In this document: positions 1-6,095 of the stretch, one piece after another
Layout: each line of letters begins with the position of its first letter
Position numbering within the stretch: the stretch's first letter is position 1
From: Leadbetterella sp051649345
GTDB lineage: Bacteria; Bacteroidota; Bacteroidia; Cytophagales; Spirosomataceae
Direction: 5' to 3'
DNA length: 6,428 bases
NCBI GenBank assembly: GCA_051649345.1
Contig: JBOFGX010000180.1
Location: 1 to 6,428 of the forward strand
The notes under the pieces: model-generated
The model's input: only the letters and a program-made list of their open reading frames with translations
Told to the model about the DNA's origin: nothing
Databases searched by the model: none
Made by a program: the position numbers and the translations under genes

Positions 1-425
1 GATTCAATCCTTTTGAGAGATGGTTTGCGTCATCGGCATTGAGCCTTGGGGTAAGGATTCCTATTTACGACTCAGGTGTCCGCAGAACGCAGATCGAAAG
101 ACAAAAAATAAATTTGAAGAAAATAGAATACGGGCAAGATTACCTAAAAGAGGTGTTCAGTTTGGAAAATAACCAAGCGAGAATCAATCTCAAGAACAAT
201 CTTGAGGCTTTAGAAATCCAACAAAGAAATTTAGACTTATCACAAGAAGTATTACGCGTTAGCAAAATCAAATTTCAGCAAGGGATTGGTTCAAGTTTAG
301 AGGTTGTCAATGCAGAGTCTGATCTCAAAACAGCTCAAAACAATTATTATAGTGCACTTTTTGACCTATTAATTACAAAAGTAGATCTCGATAAAGTGCA
401 AGGAAAACTCATTAAAAATCAGTAA
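1..425 (+). CDS. TolC-family outer-membrane efflux channel, C-terminal part (5' end outside window)
   Basis: This is the end of an outer-membrane channel that would form the exit duct of the RND pump encoded downstream. The frame is open from position 3 with no stop before the edge, so the true start lies outside the window; the internal TTG at 41 region is not a real start. About 140 residues remain. They begin with a beta-strand stretch ending in the phrase LGVRIPIYDSG, which fits the second barrel repeat of TolC (OEP) proteins. A long charged alpha-helical hairpin follows, then KFQQGIGSSLEVVNAESDL, a typical turn in the last TolC coiled-coil helix, and a tail like YYSALFDLLITKVDLDKVQGKL, the usual family ending. 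The adaptor gene starts 18 bases after the TAA stop, consistent with one operon. The family call is firm; the substrate is unknown. Confidence 0.9.
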   Translation, partial: FNPFERWFASSALSLGVRIPIYDSGVRRTQIERQKINLKKIEYGQDYLKEVFSLENNQARINLKNNLEALEIQQRNLDLSQEVLRVSKIKFQQGIGSSLEVVNAESDLKTAQNNYYSALFDLLITKVDLDKVQGKLIKNQ

Positions 426-443
426 TAAATTTCAAAATATAAT

Positions 444-1592
444 ATGGCACATATATATAGATTCAGTAGTTATTTAAGTGTAATTGTTGTACTTGCGATT
501 GCTACATCCTGTGGCGGAAAAAAATATGAAGATAATCTTAAAGGCAAAAAAGAACAACTAGCCGATCTAAAGGCAGAAAGTGCTAAAAAGCTGGAGGAGA
601 TCGAGAAGCTCAAAAAAGAGATTGAAAAATTAGATTCTGTTAAAATTCAAAAGAGTGTGCAAGTTGCCATCGCACCTGTTACAGTTGGTACATTCGAACA
701 CTTCGTAGATGGCACAGGAAGACTTGAGGCCGAAAACAATGTTTGGGTAAGTCCACAAATGGGAGGAGCTATTACCAAAGTATATGTTAAAATTGGAGAT
801 TTTATAAGCAAGGGTCAAAAAATAGCGTCTATTGATAACACTATAATGGTCAATTCTATCCAAGAAGTAGAGATTCAGTTAGCGACTGCAAAAGACTTAT
901 TGGCTCGTCAAAAAGCCCTTTGGGATCAAAAAATTGGTACAGAAGTTCAGTATATTCAAGCGAAAACAAATGTAGAGAGTCTAGAAAAGAGAATAGCGAC
1001 ACTTCAATCACAAAGCAGCTACAGCATTGTATATGCTCCGCTTTCGGGCATGGTAGATGAGATTCGTTTCAAAGTAGGCGAGATGGCGGCTCCTGGCCTC
1101 GGTATTGTCAGAATCATCAATATGAACGAGCTTAAAATTGTGGCGAGTATACCAGATACCTATGCAGGTACGATTTCAAACGGTGCGATGATGAAAGTAA
1201 CTTTACCTGATGTAAACAAGGAGATCAACACCAAAATCAGATACGTAAGCCAAACCATCAATCCTATTACGCGTACGTTCACGGTGGAAGCGGGTATACC
1301 TATGGTGGATAAGAACTTGAAGCCTAATCTCAATGCCAATATCAAGATAAATGATAAAACGCGTACAGGAGCTATTACAATACTACAGAATTTAGTACAG
1401 AATACAGAGCAAGGTAGTATCGTATACATAGCGGAGGATCTCGGAGGTAAAAAAGTGGCACGTTCTCGTAAAGTACAGTTGGGACAAACATATAACGGCA
1501 GAGTAGAAATACTATCGGGATTGAATGCAAGTGATCAATTGATCGTAGAGGGTTACCAAGAAGTAGTAGATGATCAACTTATAAACTATTGA
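444..1592 (+). CDS. RND efflux periplasmic adaptor (membrane fusion protein), lipoprotein
   Basis: The protein (382 aa) would link the inner-membrane pump to the TolC-type channel. Residues 8-22 form a hydrophobic signal followed by a lipobox-like IATSC, so C23 is the probable lipidated first residue of the mature protein. Residues about 28-66 are a lysine/glutamate-rich amphipathic helix (L39, L42, I53, L56, I60, L63) that looks like a coiled coil. The canonical adaptor fold follows: first lipoyl half at about 98-135 (WVSPQMGGAITKVYVKIGD), an alpha-helical hairpin at about 138-190, second lipoyl half at about 194-225 (IVYAPLSGMV), then beta-barrel and membrane-proximal domains to the C terminus. 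ATG at 444 is chosen because it directly precedes the signal peptide; no Shine-Dalgarno is visible, as is usual in Bacteroidota. The permease starts one base after the stop, suggesting translational coupling. Family call is firm; substrate unknown. Confidence 0.95.
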   Translation: MAHIYRFSSYLSVIVVLAIATSCGGKKYEDNLKGKKEQLADLKAESAKKLEEIEKLKKEIEKLDSVKIQKSVQVAIAPVTVGTFEHFVDGTGRLEAENNVWVSPQMGGAITKVYVKIGDFISKGQKIASIDNTIMVNSIQEVEIQLATAKDLLARQKALWDQKIGTEVQYIQAKTNVESLEKRIATLQSQSSYSIVYAPLSGMVDEIRFKVGEMAAPGLGIVRIINMNELKIVASIPDTYAGTISNGAMMKVTLPDVNKEINTKIRYVSQTINPITRTFTVEAGIPMVDKNLKPNLNANIKINDKTRTGAITILQNLVQNTEQGSIVYIAEDLGGKKVARSRKVQLGQTYNGRVEILSGLNASDQLIVEGYQEVVDDQLINY

Positions 1593-1593
1593 T

Positions 1594-4500
1594 ATGCAAC
1601 ACGATAATCATAACTCTCGGCTTCCAGAAGCAAAGGGTATAATATACAATATGATCGGTGGCTTGGCCAACAACAAAACCACCGTCTATTTGATCACCAT
1701 TCTCCTTACGATTGCTGGGTATTTTATATATTCTAGTTTGCCAAAAGAGCAGTTTCCTGAGATCGTAATTCCTCAAATCTACGTTCAAACTGTGTACGCA
1801 GGTACAGCTCCATCGGATATTGAGAATTTGATAAACAAGCCCCTAGAAAAACAACTAAAAACGGAAAAAGGGGTAAAGAAAATATCTTCCAATGCATTGC
1901 AGGATGTGTCCGTGATAATGGTTGAATTCCAGACCAATGTAGGGGTTCAAGAAGCAAAGGAAAGAGTGAAAAGCTCTATCGATAAAGCTAAAAGAGACCT
2001 ACCTAAGGATCTTACGCAAGATCCCACCGCGATGGAAGTCAATTTTTCGGAGTTTCCTATCATGAATATCAATTTATCAGGAAACTTCCCCTTACAAAAG
2101 ATAAAATCTTTCGGTGAAGAACTTCAAGATAAAATAGAAGCTCTGCCCGAGATTACCCGAGTGGATATTGTGGGAGCTCTAAACCGAGAGATTCAAATAA
2201 ATCTGGATATCGACAAAATGAAATCTTACGGTATTACATTTTACGATGTACAAAATTCAGTTCAAGGAGAAAACATCAATATTTCGGGAGGAGAGCTCAA
2301 TGTAGACGAAATCCGCAGGAATCTAAAAGTACAGGGGGAGTTTAAATCTGTAGATGAAATTAAAAACTTAATCATACGGTCGGGTCAAGGAGCTACCGTA
2401 AAATTGTCGGATGTAGGAGAAGTCCTAGACGCCAATGCCGAAAGACAAGATTTTGCAAGACTAAACAACAAAGCCGTTATTACACTAAACGTCATTAAGC
2501 GTGGAGGTGAGAATTTGGTTATTGCATCAGAGAAAATCGAAAAAATCCTTGAGGAATTCAAGAGTAGTGAAAAACCTCAAGGTTTGGATGTTACCATCAC
2601 GGCGGACTCAAGTGAGCGTACAAAGGCTGACCTAAATGATCTTATCAATACGGTTGTACTAGGATTTATATTCGTGGTGTTCATACTTATGTTTTTCATG
2701 GGTGTACGTGACGCCATCTTTGTAGGTTTATCTGTGCCTTTGTCTGCACTATTAGCCTTTTATCCTCTTATGCTGATGGGCTTTACACTCAATACCATTG
2801 TGCTTTTTGCCTTTTTATTAGGTCTAGGTATAGTGGTAGATGACGCTATTGTGGTAATAGAAAACGCCCACCGTATTTTCAACCAAAACAGAAAGCTTAC
2901 CATTACAGAATCTGTAAAACTGGCCGCTTCTGAAGTTTTTGTACCCGTATTATCGGGAACGCTAACGACAATAGCCCCTTTTGTGCCTCTCTTGTTTTGG
3001 AGTGGAATCGTAGGACAGTTTATGAAGTACCTGCCTTATACACTTATATTCACACTTGCGGCCTCCTTGATAGTAGCATACATAATGAATCCCGTATTTG
3101 CGATTTCGTTTATGAAACGTGAAGATGAGGAGGAAAGAGGTAGAACACCTATTTTCTCAGAAATCAAAACAGCCGTATTTTTCTTAGTTGGAATTGGACT
3201 ATTCTCTTACCTATTATCTTTCGCTGGAGGAAACTTCTTTACAGGCCTTGGTAATTTCTCATTTATTATTTTAGTCCTTTATATTTTCAATCATTTTATA
3301 TTGACTCCGAAAGTAATTGTTCCTTTTCAGGACAATCTTTTACCCAAGCTTAAAAATGGATATAGAAAGGTCGTAACTTTTGCATTGAGTGGCTACAAGT
3401 CCATTTATATTTTTCTATTCATGATCTTTGGACTACCCATCATAACGTTCATGGTTGCGAAAAGCTCAAATTCTAGTTTAGTGTTTTTCCCAAGTGCAGA
3501 GCCGGATTATATATATGTTTACAACGTAATGCCTATTGGAACGGATGCCGTAAAAACAGATAGAGTTACCAGAGAAATCGAAAAAAGGATATTTGATGTA
3601 ATAAAGGACAATAAAGCAGAGAATGCAATCAATTCGGTTATTTCTAATGTAGGTAAAAATGCAGGTGATCCAGCTAATCCTGATCGGTCTGCTACACCCC
3701 ATAAATCCAAAGTTACTATTGCTTTCAAGTCCAAAGACCTAAGAGGGGGAGTTTCATCAGACTCGCTTATGTTAAAAGTAAGAGCGAAGCTTCAAAATTT
3801 AGCAGGGACAGAAATTTCTGTTCAAAGGGAGAATAACGGACCACCTACAGGTAAGCCGGTATCGATCGAAATCGTTGGAAAAGAGTTTTCGGAACTCATG
3901 CGTTTAGAAAAGGAAGTTCGTGCAAGGATAGAAGCGGCCAATATTCGAGGTATCGAAGACCTTAAGTCAGATCTTGTGACCAATAAGCCAGAAATAAATA
4001 TCATCGTAGATAGAGACAAAGCTTCTCGTGAAGGGATAAGTTCAGCACAAGTCGCTATGACAATTCGTACGGCTTTATATGGTTCAGAAGTTTCCAAATT
4101 CAGAGATAGTGATGATGAATACCCGATTCAACTCCGTCTCAAACCCGAAAACAGGGATCAAGTAGAAAAGCTTCTCAACATGAATATCAGTTACCGAGAT
4201 ATGAATATGGGTGGGGTTTTACGAAACGTACCCCTATCTTCAGTAGCGAGCATAAGCTATTCGAGTACGTTTTCCCAAATCAACAGAAAGGATAATGAGC
4301 GTATTATTACACTTTCATCTGATGTAGAGGATCCTCAAATGGCAACAGCCATCAATAAGGATATTTTTGAAGCAGTGGCCGGTATTGACCTCCCCTCTGG
4401 TTACGCTATTCGTCAGGGAGGAGAACAGCAAGAACAGGCCGAAACAATGTCGTTTTTGGGAGTTGCTTTTAGTATTTCTATCCTTTTGATTTACTTAATT

Positions 4501-5073
4501 TTAGCGACTCAATTCAACAGCATCTCTAAGCCCGTCATCGTCTTTGTTACTATATTTTTGAGTATGATAGGTGTGATTATCGGGTTTTGTTTATTGGATA
4601 AAACGTTTTCTGTAATTATGTCCGGCGTAGGGTTAATTGCATTGGCTGGTATAGTGGTAAAAAATGGAATCCTACTCATAGAGTTTACGGATGAGCTTCG
4701 CTCGCGTGGTTATGATCTCAAAGAGGCTATTATCGAGGCAGGAGCCACCCGTCTTACACCCGTGTTACTGACAGCAGCATCGGCTGTTTTAGGCCTTATC
4801 CCTTTGGCATTTGGTCTTACCATAGATTTTGCCGCCTTGCTCGTTGATTTGAAGCCTGTCATACATGTAGGAGGAGATAGTGCCGTGTTTTGGAATATTC
4901 TCGCTTGGACCATCATCTATGGATTGATTTTCTCCACCGTTCTTACCTTGGTAATCGTACCTTGCTTGTATTATCTCAATGAGCGATTCAGAAATTATCG
5001 AAAATCATGGGGACAAGAAAAACCAGGTCTGCAACCGATACTGTTTGAAGATGGTACGGAGGTTCCTAGATAA
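1594..5073 (+). CDS. RND-family efflux permease (AcrB-type, proton-driven), 1159 aa
   Basis: This is the inner-membrane pump of the tripartite system. TM1 lies at about 31-47, the first periplasmic porter/docking block at 50-343, TM2-TM6 at about 347-505, TM7 at about 604-622, the second periplasmic block to about 950, and TM8-TM12 from 952 to about 1126. The proton-relay residues are present: D416 and D417 in TM4 (GIVVDDAIVVIEN), K1023 in TM10 (GIVVKNGILLIEF), and R1053 and T1060 in TM11, which align with AcrB D407/D408, K940, R971 and T978. It is about 110 residues longer than AcrB. Most of the excess is a roughly 60-residue insert between TM6 and TM7 with two hydrophobic segments (525-545, 553-571), plus about 18 residues in the TM11-TM12 loop. 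No frameshift or missing key residue is seen. Start ATG 1594 follows the adaptor stop by one base; M20 at 1651 is an alternative. The drug/hydrophobe type is more likely than a metal exporter, but the substrate is not determinable. Confidence 0.96.
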   Translation: MQHDNHNSRLPEAKGIIYNMIGGLANNKTTVYLITILLTIAGYFIYSSLPKEQFPEIVIPQIYVQTVYAGTAPSDIENLINKPLEKQLKTEKGVKKISSNALQDVSVIMVEFQTNVGVQEAKERVKSSIDKAKRDLPKDLTQDPTAMEVNFSEFPIMNINLSGNFPLQKIKSFGEELQDKIEALPEITRVDIVGALNREIQINLDIDKMKSYGITFYDVQNSVQGENINISGGELNVDEIRRNLKVQGEFKSVDEIKNLIIRSGQGATVKLSDVGEVLDANAERQDFARLNNKAVITLNVIKRGGENLVIASEKIEKILEEFKSSEKPQGLDVTITADSSERTKADLNDLINTVVLGFIFVVFILMFFMGVRDAIFVGLSVPLSALLAFYPLMLMGFTLNTIVLFAFLLGLGIVVDDAIVVIENAHRIFNQNRKLTITESVKLAASEVFVPVLSGTLTTIAPFVPLLFWSGIVGQFMKYLPYTLIFTLAASLIVAYIMNPVFAISFMKREDEEERGRTPIFSEIKTAVFFLVGIGLFSYLLSFAGGNFFTGLGNFSFIILVLYIFNHFILTPKVIVPFQDNLLPKLKNGYRKVVTFALSGYKSIYIFLFMIFGLPIITFMVAKSSNSSLVFFPSAEPDYIYVYNVMPIGTDAVKTDRVTREIEKRIFDVIKDNKAENAINSVISNVGKNAGDPANPDRSATPHKSKVTIAFKSKDLRGGVSSDSLMLKVRAKLQNLAGTEISVQRENNGPPTGKPVSIEIVGKEFSELMRLEKEVRARIEAANIRGIEDLKSDLVTNKPEINIIVDRDKASREGISSAQVAMTIRTALYGSEVSKFRDSDDEYPIQLRLKPENRDQVEKLLNMNISYRDMNMGGVLRNVPLSSVASISYSSTFSQINRKDNERIITLSSDVEDPQMATAINKDIFEAVAGIDLPSGYAIRQGGEQQEQAETMSFLGVAFSISILLIYLILATQFNSISKPVIVFVTIFLSMIGVIIGFCLLDKTFSVIMSGVGLIALAGIVVKNGILLIEFTDELRSRGYDLKEAIIEAGATRLTPVLLTAASAVLGLIPLAFGLTIDFAALLVDLKPVIHVGGDSAVFWNILAWTIIYGLIFSTVLTLVIVPCLYYLNERFRNYRKSWGQEKPGLQPILFEDGTEVPR

Positions 5074-5116
5074 TTTAAGTTTAAAAAAACAGGGTTCAAA
5101 GTATATTTTTATAGAG

Positions 5117-5146
5117 AAGGCTATCTATCAAAAGGTAGCCTTTTTT
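5117..5146 (+). terminator. Intrinsic terminator of the efflux operon
   Basis: An 8-bp stem, GGCTATCT (5119-5126) with AGGTAGCC (5133-5140), has one T-G wobble and a six-base loop. It is followed at once by six T residues (5141-5146), and A5117-A5118 can extend the stem by pairing with the first Ts. It lies 44 bases after the permease stop and ahead of the next gene, so it should end the tolC-adaptor-permease transcript. There is no comparable T-run on the opposite strand next to the stem, so it looks one-directional. Confidence 0.88.
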
Positions 5147-5154
5147 ACTGATTA

Positions 5155-5186
5155 TTTGGTGATTCGTCCTTTTTTATCCAATTTTG
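5155..5186 (+). promoter_or_regulatory. Possible weak Bacteroidota promoter for the small envelope gene
   Basis: TTTG at 5155-5158 is followed after exactly 20 bases by CAATTTTG (5179-5186), one mismatch from the Bacteroidota -7 consensus TANNTTTG. It sits just after the operon terminator and just before the small gene, where a promoter would be expected. The expected transcription start would fall near 5192-5194. That would make an ATG at 5193 leaderless, or favour the ATG at 5208. AT-rich DNA gives such matches by chance, so this is tentative. Confidence 0.25.
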
Positions 5187-5192
5187 AAAAAA

Positions 5193-5738
5193 ATGCCCAA
5201 TTCTTTTATGAGATTTTTTTGGATAGTCATTTGTATTTTTCTTTACTCTTCGGGTTTTGGACAAAAAGTCGAAAAATTTGATAAGCTGGAAGCATACAGG
5301 GGCTTATTCAATACCAAGGCCTTGTTAAAAGGAAGTAAGCAAACCAACTATCAGGTCAAATCTCTATTAGGTGGTATAGGAGAGTATGACGCTCTTCGTA
5401 AATACAACAGAGGAAATCTGATGATATACAGCTCACCTGTATGCATGGCTGGCGGAATATATTTGGCCTATGATGCTATCAAAGGAACATCCGAGCAGGT
5501 ATATGATCCCGCTATCAACGAACTCATTACATACAAAGTTAGACCCATAGAAAATGTGATCACCGGATTAGCCGTTTTTGCTGTCGGTATGTGCTTATTA
5601 GAATTCGGAAATGAATCGAAAGCCAAAGCCATTAATTTATACAACAAGAAAGTCGAATCAAATTTCAGCAAAGAAAGTTTTAAGCCCAAGATAGGTTTTA
5701 CACCTTCAGGGAATATCGGGTTTTATGCTAATTTTTAA
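5193..5738 (+). CDS. Small exported envelope protein of unknown function (about 181 aa)
   Basis: I cannot assign a function. The N terminus has a short charged region and a hydrophobic core (about residues 6-19, FFWIVICIFLYSS) ending in GFGQ, which reads as a Sec signal peptide cleaved before Q24. The mature part has a mixed helical region with GIGEYDALRKYNRGN (61-75), two hydrophobic, glycine-containing segments at about 76-95 and 119-139, then a polar stretch ESKAKAINLYNKKV (141-154), and an amphipathic strand ending in IGFTPSGNIGFYANF. From memory this order (EYDALRKYNRGN-like motif, two hydrophobic hairpin segments, AINLYNKK, terminal strand ending in Phe) recurs in uncharacterised Bacteroidota envelope proteins. 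The C-terminal aromatic strand suggests outer-membrane association. ATG 5193 is used; TTG 5184 and ATG 5208 are in-frame alternatives, and 5208 would give the most compact signal peptide. A terminator separates it from the pump operon, so it is probably its own unit. Confidence 0.75.
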   Translation: MPNSFMRFFWIVICIFLYSSGFGQKVEKFDKLEAYRGLFNTKALLKGSKQTNYQVKSLLGGIGEYDALRKYNRGNLMIYSSPVCMAGGIYLAYDAIKGTSEQVYDPAINELITYKVRPIENVITGLAVFAVGMCLLEFGNESKAKAINLYNKKVESNFSKESFKPKIGFTPSGNIGFYANF

Positions 5739-5790
5739 GTAGTTTCAAAAACCAGTTTTTTTATCCTTCAAAGATATTTTTTCTAATTTT

Positions 5791-5891
5791 TTTGGGCAAT
5801 CCCCCAAGGGGTCGGGCTTTTCATTCCCGCTTTTTATGCTTTCCAAGCATAAAAGAGCTACATTACAATCCCTTTTGCGATTTTCGGGAAT
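5791..5891. repeat. Compound palindromic intergenic element, REP-like
   Basis: Several inverted repeats are packed into about 100 noncoding bases. TTGGG (5792-5796) can pair with CCCAA (5803-5807), or alternatively CCCC (5801-5804) with GGGG (5808-5811). CGGG (5813-5816) can pair with CCCG (5826-5829). GCT plus TTTTATGCTT (5829-5841) pairs with AAGCATAAAA and AGC (5845-5858), with a three-base loop and one bulged G. The outer arms ATTCCCG (5823-5829) and CGGGAAT (5885-5891) are a perfect 7-base inverted repeat around that hairpin. CAATCCC occurs twice in direct orientation (5797-5803, 5866-5872). This GC-rich block in AT-rich DNA resembles, from memory, multicopy intergenic palindromes in Bacteroidota genomes carrying TCGGGCTTTTC and CAATCCCT. 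Copy number cannot be judged from one window. It may also end transcription from the gene upstream. Confidence 0.6.
5829..5858. other. Strong central hairpin of the palindromic element
   Basis: TTTTATGCTT at 5832-5841 and AAGCATAAAA at 5845-5854 are perfect reverse complements separated by TCC. GCT (5829-5831) and AGC (5856-5858) add three more pairs around a single bulged G at 5855. The stem is symmetrical and has A-rich and T-rich arms, so it could fold in RNA read from either strand. It lacks a long T-run directly after it on the + strand, so it is not a classic intrinsic terminator by itself. It lies 91 bases past the stop of the small envelope gene and may stabilise or end that transcript. 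Confidence 0.7.
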
Positions 5892-5931
5892 AAATTAAGC
5901 CATTACTACACCTATTCACGGTTTAACCAAG

Positions 5932-5963
5932 TTTGGGTTTAGTCTGAAAAAAATGTATTTTTG
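5932..5963 (+). promoter_or_regulatory. Bacteroidota-type promoter for the Fur-family gene
   Basis: TTTG at 5932-5935 and TATTTTTG at 5956-5963 are separated by exactly 20 bases. They match the Bacteroidota housekeeping sigma-factor consensus (TTTG or TTG at -33, TANNTTTG at -7) without a mismatch. The expected transcription start is about 5968-5971, giving an untranslated leader of roughly 125 bases before the ATG at 6096. The sequence just upstream (5930-5937) contains small inverted repeats, GGTTTAACC and CCAAGTTTGG, that could be binding sites, but this is not established. Confidence 0.7.
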
Positions 5964-6022
5964 CGTCGGCTTGTCAAAATACCAATTCCAAACCTTGCAG
6001 GGGTGTTTTTTCGGATTTATAA

Positions 6023-6032
6023 ATGATATCAT
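6023..6032. promoter_or_regulatory. Perfect palindrome ATGATATCAT in the fur leader, possible operator
   Basis: A 10-base perfect palindrome sits in the predicted leader, 63 bases before the fur start codon and about 60 bases after the predicted -7 element. Its half-site ATGAT resembles the ATGATAAT core of classical Fur boxes. However, the spacing (no central base, short arms) does not fit the 7-1-7 or 19-base arrangement. A further inverted pair, AAATGA (6021-6026) and TCATTT (6043-6048), overlaps it. Autoregulation is a guess from position only. Confidence 0.25.
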
Positions 6033-6095
6033 GGTCTGAAATTCATTTTTTTTGATTTAAAATTGGTTTTACAAGATTACTACTTAGTATAGATA

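Noticed and set aside
39..425. Treating the TTG at about 39-41 as the start of a 128-residue protein
   Set aside because: The frame stays open to the window edge and the upstream residues (FNPFERWFASSA) continue the expected TolC-family strand, so this is an internal codon of a truncated gene.
4979..5281. Open frame of 100 residues overlapping the end of the permease gene
   Set aside because: It overlaps the well-supported permease C terminus, runs through the terminator hairpin and into the small envelope gene in another frame, and shows no recognisable protein features.
630..5689. Several minus-strand open frames of 68-91 codons inside the pump and envelope genes
   Set aside because: All lie opposite strongly conserved coding sequence, are rich in Cys/Ile/Tyr combinations typical of antisense reading, and match no family motifs.
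5745..5762. AAAAA-CCAG-TTTTT hairpin just after the small envelope gene
   Set aside because: The stem is made only of A-T pairs and would be unstable; runs of A and T are common in this gap.
5989..6011. Terminator-like stem followed by six T residues in the fur leader
   Set aside because: The best pairing (AAAC with GTTT, or ACC with GGT) is only three to four base pairs with mismatches, too weak to call an attenuator or a small-RNA end.
6015..6040. A classical 19-base Fur box upstream of fur
   Set aside because: ATGATATCAT shares the half-site flavour, but the spacing does not fit the 7-1-7 arrangement and the flanks do not match, so only a generic palindrome is recorded.
6061..6090. TTGGTT-N16-TAGTAT as a sigma-70-like promoter for fur
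   Set aside because: This spacing and consensus are not those of the Bacteroidota housekeeping sigma factor, and a perfect Bacteroidota-type promoter lies upstream at 5932-5963.
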